Of a stretch of 50,652 nt of DNA, positions 9,066-18,385 are shown in pieces (positions within the stretch are counted from its first letter, which is position 1; the number at the start of each line of letters is the position of its first letter). Location of the stretch: contig JAQIBT010000049.1 of assembly GCA_027858915.1 (NCBI GenBank), positions 1 through 50,652 on the forward strand. Reading direction: 5' to 3'. Made by a program: the position numbers and the translations under genes. The notes below the pieces were generated by a model. The model saw only the letters and a program-made list of their open reading frames with translations. It was not told where the DNA came from and ran no database searches. This stretch comes from Salinisphaera sp. (GTDB taxonomy: Bacteria > Pseudomonadota > Gammaproteobacteria > Nevskiales > Salinisphaeraceae).

Positions 9066-9092
9066 GCGAGTATAACTTAAAAATCGATTTTT
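9066..9092. promoter_or_regulatory. Candidate operator and ilvB promoter in the divergent ilvB/ilvH space
   Basis: AAAAATCGATTTTT (9079-9092) is a perfect 14-base palindrome in otherwise GC-rich DNA. Beside it, the minus strand reads TATACT (about 9069-9074), a good -10 box for ilvB, 35-40 bases from its start codon. A regulator bound to the palindrome would cover the promoter. The regulator is not known. Confidence 0.4.
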
Positions 9093-9198
9093 CCCGCGCT
9101 CGGACGGCGGCGTTCTTGCTTCGCTCCGCCATTGGGCGTATTTTGCGCGCTTTGCTCGCTGCGGTACAGGCGAGCTCGCGATTTTCAGGCGAGTGCTG

Positions 9199-10816
<1,618 letters not shown>

Positions 10817-10863
10817 TAGTACACGATACGATTAGATCCATTGTCGGCTGACCCGAGGTTCGA

Positions 10864-11550
10864 ATGCGGCGCAAGACGCTGTTTCATATCGTAACTGAAG
10901 GCTGGCTTGTCCTGGCGGGGCTGGCTATCGCGTGTGCTGTGATCAACGCGGTGGTCGGCTTCTGGGCTGGGGTGATCGTGCTTGCGGTGATGACTCTCGC
11001 GGTGCTTTACTTTCGCGACTCACCACGTAATGTGCCGGCCGAGCCACTGTCGGTCATCGCGCCTGTCGACGGGGTGATTGTGCACCGACGTGAGTGCTAT
11101 GACCCCTATCTCGATCGCGAAGCGATCAAGCTCACCATCCAGCTCGACTGGTTCGGGGCCTACCTGCTGCGCTCGCCGGTCGAGGGCCGGGTGCTGGAAC
11201 TGCCGGGCGAGACTGTACTGGAAATGGGCGGCGTGGCGTCCTGGATTCGTACCGACGAACGGGACGACCTGGTGATGGCAATTCGTCGCGGGACGTTGTT
11301 TGGTCAACAGCCGTGTCGAAACGGCTACGGCGAACGGCTAGGCCAGGGGCGCTGCTGTGGTTATCGCCGGCTCGCGCGCCGGGTGGAGCTGTTTCTGCCG
11401 GTCAATTCGCGCCTCGAAGTAGAGCTGGGTGATCGCGTACGGGCAGGCACGCAAGTGCTCGCCAAGCTCGTGCACAAGAAGAAAGAGTGCCGCCCGGAGA
11501 CTGCGGGCCTGACGCCTGACCCAGGCGGTGCGGCCGCGGGCGCCGCTTGA
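10864..11550 (+). CDS. Phosphatidylserine decarboxylase-like protein without the pyruvoyl serine
   Basis: The 228-residue protein has two N-terminal membrane helices, FRDSPRNVPAEPLSVIAPVDG (about 50-70) and SPVEGRVLELPGE, which is the plan of the short archaeal-type PSD family often found before pssA. Active members cleave themselves at Gly-Ser in a segment like FGSRVDLYLP to form the pyruvoyl cofactor. The aligned segment here is YRRLARRVELFLP (168-180), with Ala-Arg where Gly-Ser should be. A decarboxylase reaction by the usual mechanism is therefore doubtful, although related proteins beside pssA may share this change. It starts 47 bases after ilvC with GAGG five bases before the ATG, and pssA follows. 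Confidence 0.7.
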   Translation: MRRKTLFHIVTEGWLVLAGLAIACAVINAVVGFWAGVIVLAVMTLAVLYFRDSPRNVPAEPLSVIAPVDGVIVHRRECYDPYLDREAIKLTIQLDWFGAYLLRSPVEGRVLELPGETVLEMGGVASWIRTDERDDLVMAIRRGTLFGQQPCRNGYGERLGQGRCCGYRRLARRVELFLPVNSRLEVELGDRVRAGTQVLAKLVHKKKECRPETAGLTPDPGGAAAGAA

Positions 11551-11679
11551 ATTCCTTCGTATCGGGCGCGCCATGCGCGTTCGCACGATGCCCATCCGGC
11601 TCTCGACGATCATCCGACGATTGCTCTATTGCTATCCCCTGACGGCCATCGTTCTGAATGAAACAGTTACACTACGCCC

Positions 11680-12462
11680 ATGACTGATGATTCCACCCCC
11701 GAAGTACCCAGCCGCCGCAGACGCGGTATTTTTCTGCTGCCCAATCTGTTCACGACGGGCACGCTTTTCGCCGGTTTCTATTCGATCATCGCCGCCACCC
11801 AGGATCGCTTTGCGGTCGCCGCCATCGCGATCTTTGTGGCAATGCTGACCGATATGCTGGATGGCCGGGTTGCCCGACTGACCAATGCCGAAAGTGACTT
11901 CGGCATTCAGTACGACAGCCTGGCGGATCTGGTGGCGTTTGGGCTGGCTTCCGGTCTGCTCGCGTATTTGTACAGCCTCCATTCGCTGGGCGATTTCAGC
12001 AACGTAGCCGGCAAGGTCGGCTGGCTGGCTGCCTTCTTCTACGCAGCGGCGGCGGCACTCCGGCTTGCGCGGTTCAACATTACCCGTGGTGGGGCGGTCG
12101 AGAAGACGGTATTCCTTGGCCTGCCAAGCCCGGCTGCTGCCGGTTTGCTGGTTGGGTTTGTCTGGGTCGGCGCGGATTTCGATATCAGCGGTAACACGCT
12201 GGTGCTGCCGGTATTTCTGCTGACTGTGATTGCCGGCGTTCTGATGGTCTCGAACGTCCGTTACAACAGCTTCAAGGATTTCGATTTCGGCGGGCGGGTG
12301 CCGTTTCGTTATATTCTGTTCATGCTGATCGGTTTTGTACTGATCATTCTCGATCCGCCGCGCGTGCTCTTTCTCGGTTTTCTGATCTATGCGTCGTCGG
12401 GGCCTGTCATGGCATTGCGTCGTCGCCAGAAGGCTGGTTGGCGCAAGCGTGGTGGTGAGTAG
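11680..12462 (+). CDS. pssA: CDP-diacylglycerol--serine O-phosphatidyltransferase
   Basis: This 260-residue integral membrane enzyme makes phosphatidylserine from CDP-diacylglycerol and serine. The CDP-alcohol phosphatidyltransferase signature D-x2-DG-x2-AR-x8-G-x3-D-x3-D is complete at residues 58-83 (DMLDGRVAR followed by GIQYDSLAD). About six to eight hydrophobic helices follow, and the C-terminus is basic. It belongs to the type II, membrane-bound branch, not the E. coli peripheral type. It lies 129 bases behind the PSD-like gene, an order (ilvC, psd-like, pssA) seen in other gammaproteobacteria. Confidence 0.92.
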   Translation: MTDDSTPEVPSRRRRGIFLLPNLFTTGTLFAGFYSIIAATQDRFAVAAIAIFVAMLTDMLDGRVARLTNAESDFGIQYDSLADLVAFGLASGLLAYLYSLHSLGDFSNVAGKVGWLAAFFYAAAAALRLARFNITRGGAVEKTVFLGLPSPAAAGLLVGFVWVGADFDISGNTLVLPVFLLTVIAGVLMVSNVRYNSFKDFDFGGRVPFRYILFMLIGFVLIILDPPRVLFLGFLIYASSGPVMALRRRQKAGWRKRGGE

Positions 12463-12528
12463 CGCTCGTTGCCGATCAGGCTTTTACGCTTTTTTTATGC
12501 CGCGCGGCTCAATCTGGGCGGCTGAACG

Positions 12529-12612
12529 ATGTCAGCTGAGATCACCAGCGTGTCAATTTCGGATGTACTGCCTGAGCTGACCGTGGTGGTGCCGTTTTTC
12601 AACGAGCAGTAA
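12529..12612 (+). pseudogene. N-terminal remnant of a GT2 (dolichol-phosphate-mannose-synthase-like) glycosyltransferase
   Basis: An ATG opens 27 codons ending LPELTVVVPFFNEQ and then TAA. The core ELTVVVPFFNE is the first beta strand and nucleotide-binding turn with which polyprenyl-phosphate GT2 enzymes begin, and those proteins normally run on for 220-300 residues. The stop comes directly after the motif, and the ArnT-like gene starts 29 bases later. GT2 polyprenyl-phosphate sugar transferases are common partners of ArnT/PMT-type enzymes, so this looks like the scar of a deletion inside a two-gene unit. The motif is short, so chance resemblance cannot be fully excluded. Confidence 0.55.
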
Positions 12613-12641
12613 AGCGTCGCCCGCTGATTGATGATCGATCA

Positions 12642-14282
12642 ATGAAGCATCTCGAAGACTGGATATGCGTTGCCCTGCTGGGTCTGCTCGCACTCGCCGT
12701 CGGCCTGGCCGGAGCTGCGGGCGTGCCGCTGGACGATCACGAGATCTATGTCGCGCAGACGGCGCAGAACATGCTCGATCATCACCATTGGATTGTGCCG
12801 CATCTGAACGATGCGTGGCGGCTGCAGAAGCCGCCGCTCAGCTACTGGGCAACGGCAGTCACCGCGATGCTGGTTGCGGGGTCCAAAGTCAGCGAGCTCG
12901 CAGTGCGCCTGCCCAGCATTATTTCCGGCGTACTGCTGGTCTGGCTGGTCTTTGTCGTAGCCCGGGCCGAACGCGGACGTGCCACGGGGCTGCTGGCCGG
13001 TCTTATTTGTATTACGTCGCTGGGATTCTTCCGATACGTCCATAGCGGCCGTGCGGACATGCTCTACGCCATGTTGGCGTTTGCGATGCTGGCGGCTTAT
13101 CTATGGAGCACGCACACAACAGCGCGCCAGCGCCTGTTCGCGGCGCTGTGTATCTGGTTGGCGTTTGCATTGGATATTCTCGCCAAAGGTCCGCAGTTCG
13201 GCGCGGTTGTGCTGGCTGTGGCGTTGCTGCACGCAATATTCACGACCCGCGACTGGCGCCTGGTCTGGCAGCGATTCCGGCCGGAGCTGGGGCTGGGCCT
13301 GTTGGCCGTTATGGTCTTGCCGTGGTGGATTGCGCTGCACTATCTTGTTGGCCCGCAGCTGGGCAATTCGCAATTGTCGGGTTCGCTGTTGTCGTTGTCG
13401 CCAGCGCGTCTGCTGCATGGCTTCTACTGGTGGCACGCGCCAGGGCTCTGGGCGCCCTGGCTGGTTCTCATCGTGCCCGCGGTGTATGTGTCGTGGCGCG
13501 AGCCTGCAGGGGTCGCTGGTCTGTTGCTGTTGACCCTGCTGGCGGCCGTGATCGTGTTCACGCTGGGGCCGCAGTATCGCGATATCTACATGCTGCCGAC
13601 GGTTCCTATCGCAGCGGTCTGGCTGGCGCTTGGTGCTTGCGAGTTCTGCTGCGGCGCGGGTCGTTCTGTGTGGCTCGGATTCGCCCTCCAGGCGTCGGTA
13701 CTGCTGTTGTTGGCCGTTGGCGGCCTGGTGTGGATCGGGCAGCATACGGCGACGCACTGGATGCTGCTGACCGCCGTGTGCATCGTGGTTGCGGCACTGC
13801 TCATTGCCGCTGGATGGGCGCTCTGGCAAGCGCGGCGCGACAGTGTCGTGGCGCGTTGGCAGGTGCTGTCGCTATTGGCGCTGGCCGTGGGCGTTGCGCT
13901 GATCCAGGCAGCGTTCATCCCCGACATATGGAGTGCGACGCGGTACTACCAGCACCAGTTGACGCAGGATATGGCGCCTTATCGCAACCGGCCAATGGCG
14001 GTTCTGTCTCCGCAGAAACCGGATGTGTTTGTCTACTACCTGGGGCGGCCGGTACACGTGGCAGACAATGTGTCGGCCTTGTGCGATTGGGTGCGCCAGC
14101 AACCAGAAAATCGTCGGCCGCTGCTGCTATATAACCCGGCCGAGGCGAAAAAAGTCACCGCCGTGTTCGGGCCGATCGAATTCCTACTGCAATCGCCGGG
14201 CAGCCACCAGTCGTCCGTGATCGTGGCGCAGCCCGGGGCACAGTCCCGTTGTATGCCAGGCGCCGTCGGGTCATCACGCTGA
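12642..14282 (+). CDS. ArnT/PMT-like integral membrane glycosyltransferase (GT39/GT83 type)
   Basis: A 546-residue protein with about twelve hydrophobic helices. After the first helix it has PLDDHEIYVAQTAQNML, the acidic first loop of C-type glycosyltransferases that use polyprenyl-phosphate sugars. This is followed by HHHWIVPHLNDAWRLQKPPL, matching the conserved LNG..Y..KPPL.YW pattern of the ArnT and PMT families. A C-terminal periplasmic part begins after about residue 430. Likely reaction: transfer of a sugar from an undecaprenyl- or dolichyl-type carrier to lipid A, another glycan or protein at the periplasmic face. The acceptor is unknown. The neighbouring GT2 gene that could charge the carrier is reduced to a remnant. 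Confidence 0.8.
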   Translation: MKHLEDWICVALLGLLALAVGLAGAAGVPLDDHEIYVAQTAQNMLDHHHWIVPHLNDAWRLQKPPLSYWATAVTAMLVAGSKVSELAVRLPSIISGVLLVWLVFVVARAERGRATGLLAGLICITSLGFFRYVHSGRADMLYAMLAFAMLAAYLWSTHTTARQRLFAALCIWLAFALDILAKGPQFGAVVLAVALLHAIFTTRDWRLVWQRFRPELGLGLLAVMVLPWWIALHYLVGPQLGNSQLSGSLLSLSPARLLHGFYWWHAPGLWAPWLVLIVPAVYVSWREPAGVAGLLLLTLLAAVIVFTLGPQYRDIYMLPTVPIAAVWLALGACEFCCGAGRSVWLGFALQASVLLLLAVGGLVWIGQHTATHWMLLTAVCIVVAALLIAAGWALWQARRDSVVARWQVLSLLALAVGVALIQAAFIPDIWSATRYYQHQLTQDMAPYRNRPMAVLSPQKPDVFVYYLGRPVHVADNVSALCDWVRQQPENRRPLLLYNPAEAKKVTAVFGPIEFLLQSPGSHQSSVIVAQPGAQSRCMPGAVGSSR

Positions 14283-14327
14283 ACCAGAAGATGGCAAAAT
14301 CGTTCAAAGCGGTTAGGCTTGGCGGTC

Positions 14328-15182
14328 ATGGAATCTCGCAGCTGCCAACACGATCTGCAGGCCTTGGGTCTGACCGAGTGGACGTTTCGTTCCGATGGTC
14401 CGTTCAGCGGTGCATTGCGCCCAGGACCCGGTTTGCGGCAGAGACCCAAGCCAGCCGCCGATATGGCGCAAATTGCCGGTTCAGGATCGTCGGCCGACCG
14501 GGATAAGGAGGCCCCGCACGAACCCGAAACCATCAAGGCTTCAGCCGAGGGCGCGCCCGCGAAATTCAAGGCGCCCATGCAAGGGCCTCGTGCAGCAGAC
14601 GAAGACGGACCCGGACCCGACCTGTCAGGCATGGATTGGGCAGCGCTCGAGTCCTATCTCGCAGGCTGCGATCACCGCGGCGCCGCGCGACCGGTCTTCG
14701 GCGTGGGCGCGCGGGCCGGTGACGTGCTGATCGTAGGCGAGGCGCCAGGGGCGAACGAAGATCAACAAGGCGTGCCGTTTGTTGGTCGTGCCGGCAAACT
14801 GCTCGACCGCATGCTCTTTGCGATCGGCTGCTCGCGCGAACACAATGTCTACATCACCAATATCTGCAAGTTCCGGCCACCGGATAATCGCGACCCCACC
14901 GCGGCCGAGGTAGCGGCCGATTGGCCGATTCTGGAGCGCCAGATCGAGCTGATGGCGCCTAGGCTCGTCGTGGCGCTGGGACGCGTCGCGGCGCAGACTC
15001 TTCTGGATAGCAAGGAACCGCTTGGCAAGCTGCGCGGCCGCATGCATCGCTACCCGCAGCGCGAGCTCGATGTGCTTGTCACTTATCATCCGGCCTATCT
15101 GCTGCGCAGCCCGCAGCAGAAAGCCCGGGCCTGGGACGATCTGCGCATGATTGCGCGCTGTATCGGCGATCTAGAGTCGTGA
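14328..15182 (+). CDS. Uracil-DNA glycosylase superfamily protein (family 4-like, no Fe-S cysteines)
   Basis: A 284-residue protein whose C-terminal 175 residues match family 4/5 uracil-DNA glycosylases: VLIVGEAPGANEDQQGVPF (from 133), FVGRAGKLLDRML, the NICKFRPPDNRDP segment (about 178-190) and the TYHPAYLLRSP loop (252-262). Family 4 enzymes bind a 4Fe-4S cluster through a CxxC before VFGxG, a Cys in the KCRPP motif and one about 15 residues later. Here the positions read CDH, KFRPP and AADWP, so the ligands are missing. The N-terminal 100 residues, with HDLQALGLTEW and a disordered Pro/Ala/Glu-rich linker, are not part of the classical enzyme. It overlaps rimI by four bases. Activity on uracil is uncertain. 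Confidence 0.82.
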   Translation: MESRSCQHDLQALGLTEWTFRSDGPFSGALRPGPGLRQRPKPAADMAQIAGSGSSADRDKEAPHEPETIKASAEGAPAKFKAPMQGPRAADEDGPGPDLSGMDWAALESYLAGCDHRGAARPVFGVGARAGDVLIVGEAPGANEDQQGVPFVGRAGKLLDRMLFAIGCSREHNVYITNICKFRPPDNRDPTAAEVAADWPILERQIELMAPRLVVALGRVAAQTLLDSKEPLGKLRGRMHRYPQRELDVLVTYHPAYLLRSPQQKARAWDDLRMIARCIGDLES

Positions 15183-15649
15183 GTGCGCAACTCGAACCTG
15201 CGGTTACGATTCGCCGTATGCGGCGCTCGGATGTGACGCAGGTGATCGAGAACGAGCGCGAGTCTTACTCGCACCCCTGGAGCGAGCGGATATTTCACGA
15301 CTGCCTGCGCGTCGGCTATCGAGCCTGGGTGGCCGAAGACCGGGCGGGGCGGGTTGTCGGCCACGCGCTGGCCTCCATCGCCGTCGGCGAGGCGCATGTG
15401 CTCAATCTGTGCGTGGGCAGGGCAGCGCGCAGGCGCGGCGCCGCGAGCCAACTACTCGAGGCTCTGATGGAGCAAGTCATCCGCGAAGGCGCTCACGTGT
15501 TGTTTCTGGAGGTTCGTCCGTCAAACAAGCCGGCCCGACGGCTGTATGCGCACTATGGATTTGAACGCATCGCCACTCGGCCCGGATACTATCCGGCTGG
15601 AGATGGTCGCGAGGATGCGCTCGTGCTTGCACGCGATCTGGCGCCGTGA
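15179..15649 (+). CDS. rimI: Ribosomal protein bS18 alanine N-acetyltransferase
   Basis: This 156-residue GNAT-fold enzyme acetylates the N-terminal alanine of ribosomal protein S18 using acetyl-CoA. The acetyl-CoA loop is VGRAARRRGAASQLLEALM (about 79-97). The strand LFLEVRPSNKPARRLYAHYG holds the Glu and Tyr used as general base and acid in RimI. The GTG start overlaps the stop of the glycosylase gene (GTGA), pointing to translational coupling. A glycosylase-like gene directly before rimI is a common arrangement in gammaproteobacteria. Other GNAT substrates cannot be excluded from sequence alone. Confidence 0.88.
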   Translation: MSAQLEPAVTIRRMRRSDVTQVIENERESYSHPWSERIFHDCLRVGYRAWVAEDRAGRVVGHALASIAVGEAHVLNLCVGRAARRRGAASQLLEALMEQVIREGAHVLFLEVRPSNKPARRLYAHYGFERIATRPGYYPAGDGREDALVLARDLAP

Positions 15650-15695
15650 CCAGCAGCTTGCTGACCCCGGCGGTTGACCGCTCATTTTTCGGCCT

Positions 15696-16967
15696 ATGAC
15701 GCATTGTCAGCATGCCGGCCGCCGGTCGCGCCTCGGCTGGGCGTTCTACGACTGGGCCAATTCAACCTTTGCCACTACGGTTGTTGCGGGATTCTTTCCC
15801 GTCTTCTTCAAAACGTTCTGGAGCAGCGGCAATTCAGCGCAGATGAGTACGCTGCAGCTGGGTCTGGGAAGCGCGCTGGCCAGCCTGATTGTCTTGTTCG
15901 CTGCGCCTCTTGGCGGCGCGGTTGCCGATCGCGGTCATCGCAAGAAAGCCGGCCTGGCACTGGCGACCGGCATCGCCATTGCGGCCACAGCCGGCCTGTT
16001 CTTTGTCGGCCAGGGCCAATGGCTCGGTGCGATGACATTGTTCGTTATTGCTTCCATCGGTTTTTTCATGGCGATGGTGTTCTACGACAGTCTGCTCGTG
16101 GAGGTTGCGGCCCCGCGCGACTACGACCGCACCTCGGCGCTGGGTTACGGGCTCGGTTATCTCGGGGGCGGATTATTGCTGGCGATCAACGTATGGATGA
16201 CGCTGTATCCTCATCTGTTCGGCCTGCCCGATCGGGCCGCCGCCGTGCGCTGGTCGTTTCTCAGCGTCGCCGTATGGTGGGCTGTATTCTCGCTACCGTT
16301 GTTCGCGTTCACCCACGAACCGCCCGCCCGCGATGCCCCTGGCGCGCGCGAAGCGCTGCGCGATGGCCTGCGAGATCTCGCCGTCACCGCACGACAGATC
16401 CTGGGTCAGCGCGACGTGTGGATGTTTCTGCTGGCCTACTGGCTGTATATCGACGGCGTACACACCATCATTCGCATGGCTGTCGATTTCGGGCTGAGCC
16501 TCGGCTTTGGCCAGGAAAGCCTGATTGTTGCCCTGCTGCTGGTGCAGTTCATCGGCTTTCCTGCGGCGGTTGCCTTCGGCTGGCTGGCGTCGTTCTGGGA
16601 TACCCGAAAAGCGATATATCTCGGCCTCAGCGTGTACGTCGGTATTACGGCCTGGGGCTATTTTCTGACGGCCGTCTGGCAGTTCTACTTCATGGCGGCT
16701 GCTATCGGACTGGTACAGGGCGGGGTCCAGTCGCTGTCGCGTTCTTATTTCGCGCGGCTGATCCCTGACGGCAAAGCCGGTGAATATTTTGGCGTCTACA
16801 ACATGATGGGCAAATTCGCCGCGGTACTCGGGCCGGTGCTGGTCGGCGTGACGGCCGCCGCGACCGGCAGCGCGCGGTTGTCGATCGTCTCGATCGTCAT
16901 TCTGTTTATAGCTGGCGGTGGGTTGTTGACCCGTGTCGGTGGACAGGAGAGCGGAGATACGGCCTGA
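15696..16967 (+). CDS. MFS transporter, Atg22/UMF1-like
   Basis: A 423-residue inner-membrane protein with twelve predicted helices. It opens with GWAFYDWANSTFATTVVAGF, the hallmark of the UMF1/Atg22-like major facilitator subfamily, and has APLGGAVADRGHRKKAG, the MFS loop between helices 2 and 3. Yeast Atg22 exports amino acids from the vacuole; the substrates of bacterial members are mostly unknown. It stands alone 46 bases behind rimI in the same direction and converges with phaR. The start at 15696 (MTHCQHAGRRSRLG) matches the short basic N-terminus of relatives. Confidence 0.85.
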   Translation: MTHCQHAGRRSRLGWAFYDWANSTFATTVVAGFFPVFFKTFWSSGNSAQMSTLQLGLGSALASLIVLFAAPLGGAVADRGHRKKAGLALATGIAIAATAGLFFVGQGQWLGAMTLFVIASIGFFMAMVFYDSLLVEVAAPRDYDRTSALGYGLGYLGGGLLLAINVWMTLYPHLFGLPDRAAAVRWSFLSVAVWWAVFSLPLFAFTHEPPARDAPGAREALRDGLRDLAVTARQILGQRDVWMFLLAYWLYIDGVHTIIRMAVDFGLSLGFGQESLIVALLLVQFIGFPAAVAFGWLASFWDTRKAIYLGLSVYVGITAWGYFLTAVWQFYFMAAAIGLVQGGVQSLSRSYFARLIPDGKAGEYFGVYNMMGKFAAVLGPVLVGVTAAATGSARLSIVSIVILFIAGGGLLTRVGGQESGDTA

Positions 16968-17028
16968 CGACGAGTGGCCAGCGTGCACAGACACAGGGAG
17001 AGCGATCGGGCGTGTGTAATCGCCACCC

Positions 17029-17083
17029 ATAAAAAAGCCCCCTTAAGTAGGGGGCAAGTGCGAGAAAGGCCCGAAGGCCTTTC
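17029..17083 (-). terminator. Tandem hairpins ending the phaR transcript
   Basis: Reading the minus strand, an 8-base stem GAAAGGCC with a TTCG tetraloop (17083-17064) is followed by GCCCCCT/AGGGGGC (17055-17037) and six Ts (17036-17031). The second hairpin with its T-run is a textbook rho-independent terminator for phaR. The first, with a UUCG loop, may act as a stabilising 3' structure. The plus strand has no T-run here, so the MFS gene is not served in the same way. Confidence 0.8.
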
Positions 17084-17171
17084 GGAGGAGATGAGCTGAA
17101 CCGATTCATCAATTCATGTGGAGAATTGTAACGGTCTTCTGATATTAGTCAATAGTCGTAGTCAAAAAAGG

Positions 17172-17726
17172 TCATTTGTCTTCGCGTTCGGACTCCTGCT
17201 CGGCGCTACGGTCACTGAGTTGTGCGGCGTTGAAGCGATCGGTGCGTTCTGCATCGGCGTCGCTATCGCGCTCCCGACGCTTCATATTGAGAAGAAATTC
17301 ACGGCGCACGCTCCGCCAGAGTGGAATCTGCTCCTTGGACAACTCGCGCATCACGCTCAGCGGATGATTCGCGCCGAGTAGACGTTTCAGACGATCCTTG
17401 AACTGATGCTGCTGTTCGCTGAAGAACTCGAGCGATAGTTCCAGATAGGAGCTGACGGTGCTCTGCATGGAGTCGCCATAGAACCGGATGATGTTGCGCA
17501 GGACTTCCGTCCGGAAGATCGGATCGCCACCTTCTTCCTGTTCGCTTATCACCTGCAGAAGAATGGTGCGCGTTATATCGTCGCCGCTGCGCTTGTCGAT
17601 CACGGTGAAGTCTTCACCGCGAATGACTAGCTGCCGGATGTTTTCCAGCGTTATGTAGCGACTGACTTCCGTGTCGTACAACCGACGATTCGGATATTTT
17701 TTGATGATGCGGGTCTGCTGCGCCAT
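17172..17726 (-). CDS. phaR: Polyhydroxyalkanoate synthesis repressor PhaR
   Basis: A 184-residue regulator. The N-terminal RIIKKYPNRRLYDTEVSRYI with the following ITLENIRQLVIRGEDFTVID is the PhaR/PHB-accumulation DNA-binding domain. The middle part (GGDPIFRTEVLRNIIRFYG) matches the second conserved block. The tail is charged and probably disordered. PhaR binds both DNA and polyhydroxyalkanoate granules and represses phasin genes until polymer appears, so the organism probably stores PHA. No pha synthesis gene is in this window. It follows dksA after 94 bases in the same direction and ends at a strong terminator. Confidence 0.9.
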   Translation of the reverse strand: MAQQTRIIKKYPNRRLYDTEVSRYITLENIRQLVIRGEDFTVIDKRSGDDITRTILLQVISEQEEGGDPIFRTEVLRNIIRFYGDSMQSTVSSYLELSLEFFSEQQHQFKDRLKRLLGANHPLSVMRELSKEQIPLWRSVRREFLLNMKRRERDSDADAERTDRFNAAQLSDRSAEQESEREDK

Positions 17727-17820
17727 CTGAAGTCCCCTGTTGGCTCCTCATTATTGTGCGGTGCGGCATCTATTGTGCCAGATGCGCCGCCGCCGAGCCG
17801 ACCCGCCTTTCGAAATGCGA

Positions 17821-18264
17821 TCAGCGACCGAGCTGGCGCTCGCGAATCTCGTCGAGGCTCTTGCAGTCGACACACAGGGTGGCCGTGGGGCGAGCCTCGA
17901 GTCTGCGGATACCAATTTCCATGCCGCAGGTTTCGCAGAAGCCGTAGTCGTCGCGATCGACGCGCACGATGCCCTGGTCGATCTTTCGAATCAGCTTGCG
18001 CTCGCGGTCGCGGGTCCGCAGCTCGAGGCTGAATTCGGATTCCTGGCTGGCGCGATCCGTGGGATCAGGAAAGTTGGCCGCCTCATCCTTCATGTGATGC
18101 ATCGTGCGATCGACTTCCTCCATGAGCTCGCGTTTCCACTGAACGAGGATCGCGCGGAAATGTTCGCGCTGGCTCTCGTTCATGTAGTCCTCGCCCTTAT
18201 CGGCTTCGTAGGGCGTAAACTCCTGAGGGGAATCAAAATTCTGTTCTTTCTCGGTACCGGCCAT
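17821..18264 (-). CDS. dksA: RNA polymerase-binding transcription factor DksA
   Basis: The 147-residue protein enters the secondary channel of RNA polymerase and works with ppGpp in the stringent response. The coiled-coil tip carries DPTDRAS (67-73), keeping the two functional aspartates in DxxDRA. The zinc finger has four cysteines at 110, 113, 131 and 134 (FCETCGMEIGIRRL...CVDC), so this is the classical zinc form. The ATG at 18264 is chosen; a start further upstream would add unrelated residues. It is flanked by cysZ and phaR on the same strand. Confidence 0.93.
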   Translation of the reverse strand: MAGTEKEQNFDSPQEFTPYEADKGEDYMNESQREHFRAILVQWKRELMEEVDRTMHHMKDEAANFPDPTDRASQESEFSLELRTRDRERKLIRKIDQGIVRVDRDDYGFCETCGMEIGIRRLEARPTATLCVDCKSLDEIRERQLGR

Positions 18265-18385
18265 GATCGTTCCGAATCGAAAAGCGACGCGTAGCTTTAG
18301 CAAAAAGCGGCGAATGATGCAATAACCGGATGCAGCAGCAGGTTGCCGACCGATGCAAGATGGGCGTCCTGAAACCCGATAACGA

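Noticed and set aside
10855-10866. GAGGTTCGAATG resembles a tRNA T-loop
   Set aside because: No acceptor stem, D arm or anticodon arm can be built around it; it is the ribosome binding site and start codon of the PSD-like gene.
12389-12580. 63-codon plus-strand frame overlapping the pssA end
   Set aside because: It overlaps conserved pssA codons and has no family features. The meaningful signal in this gap is the GT2 remnant in another frame.
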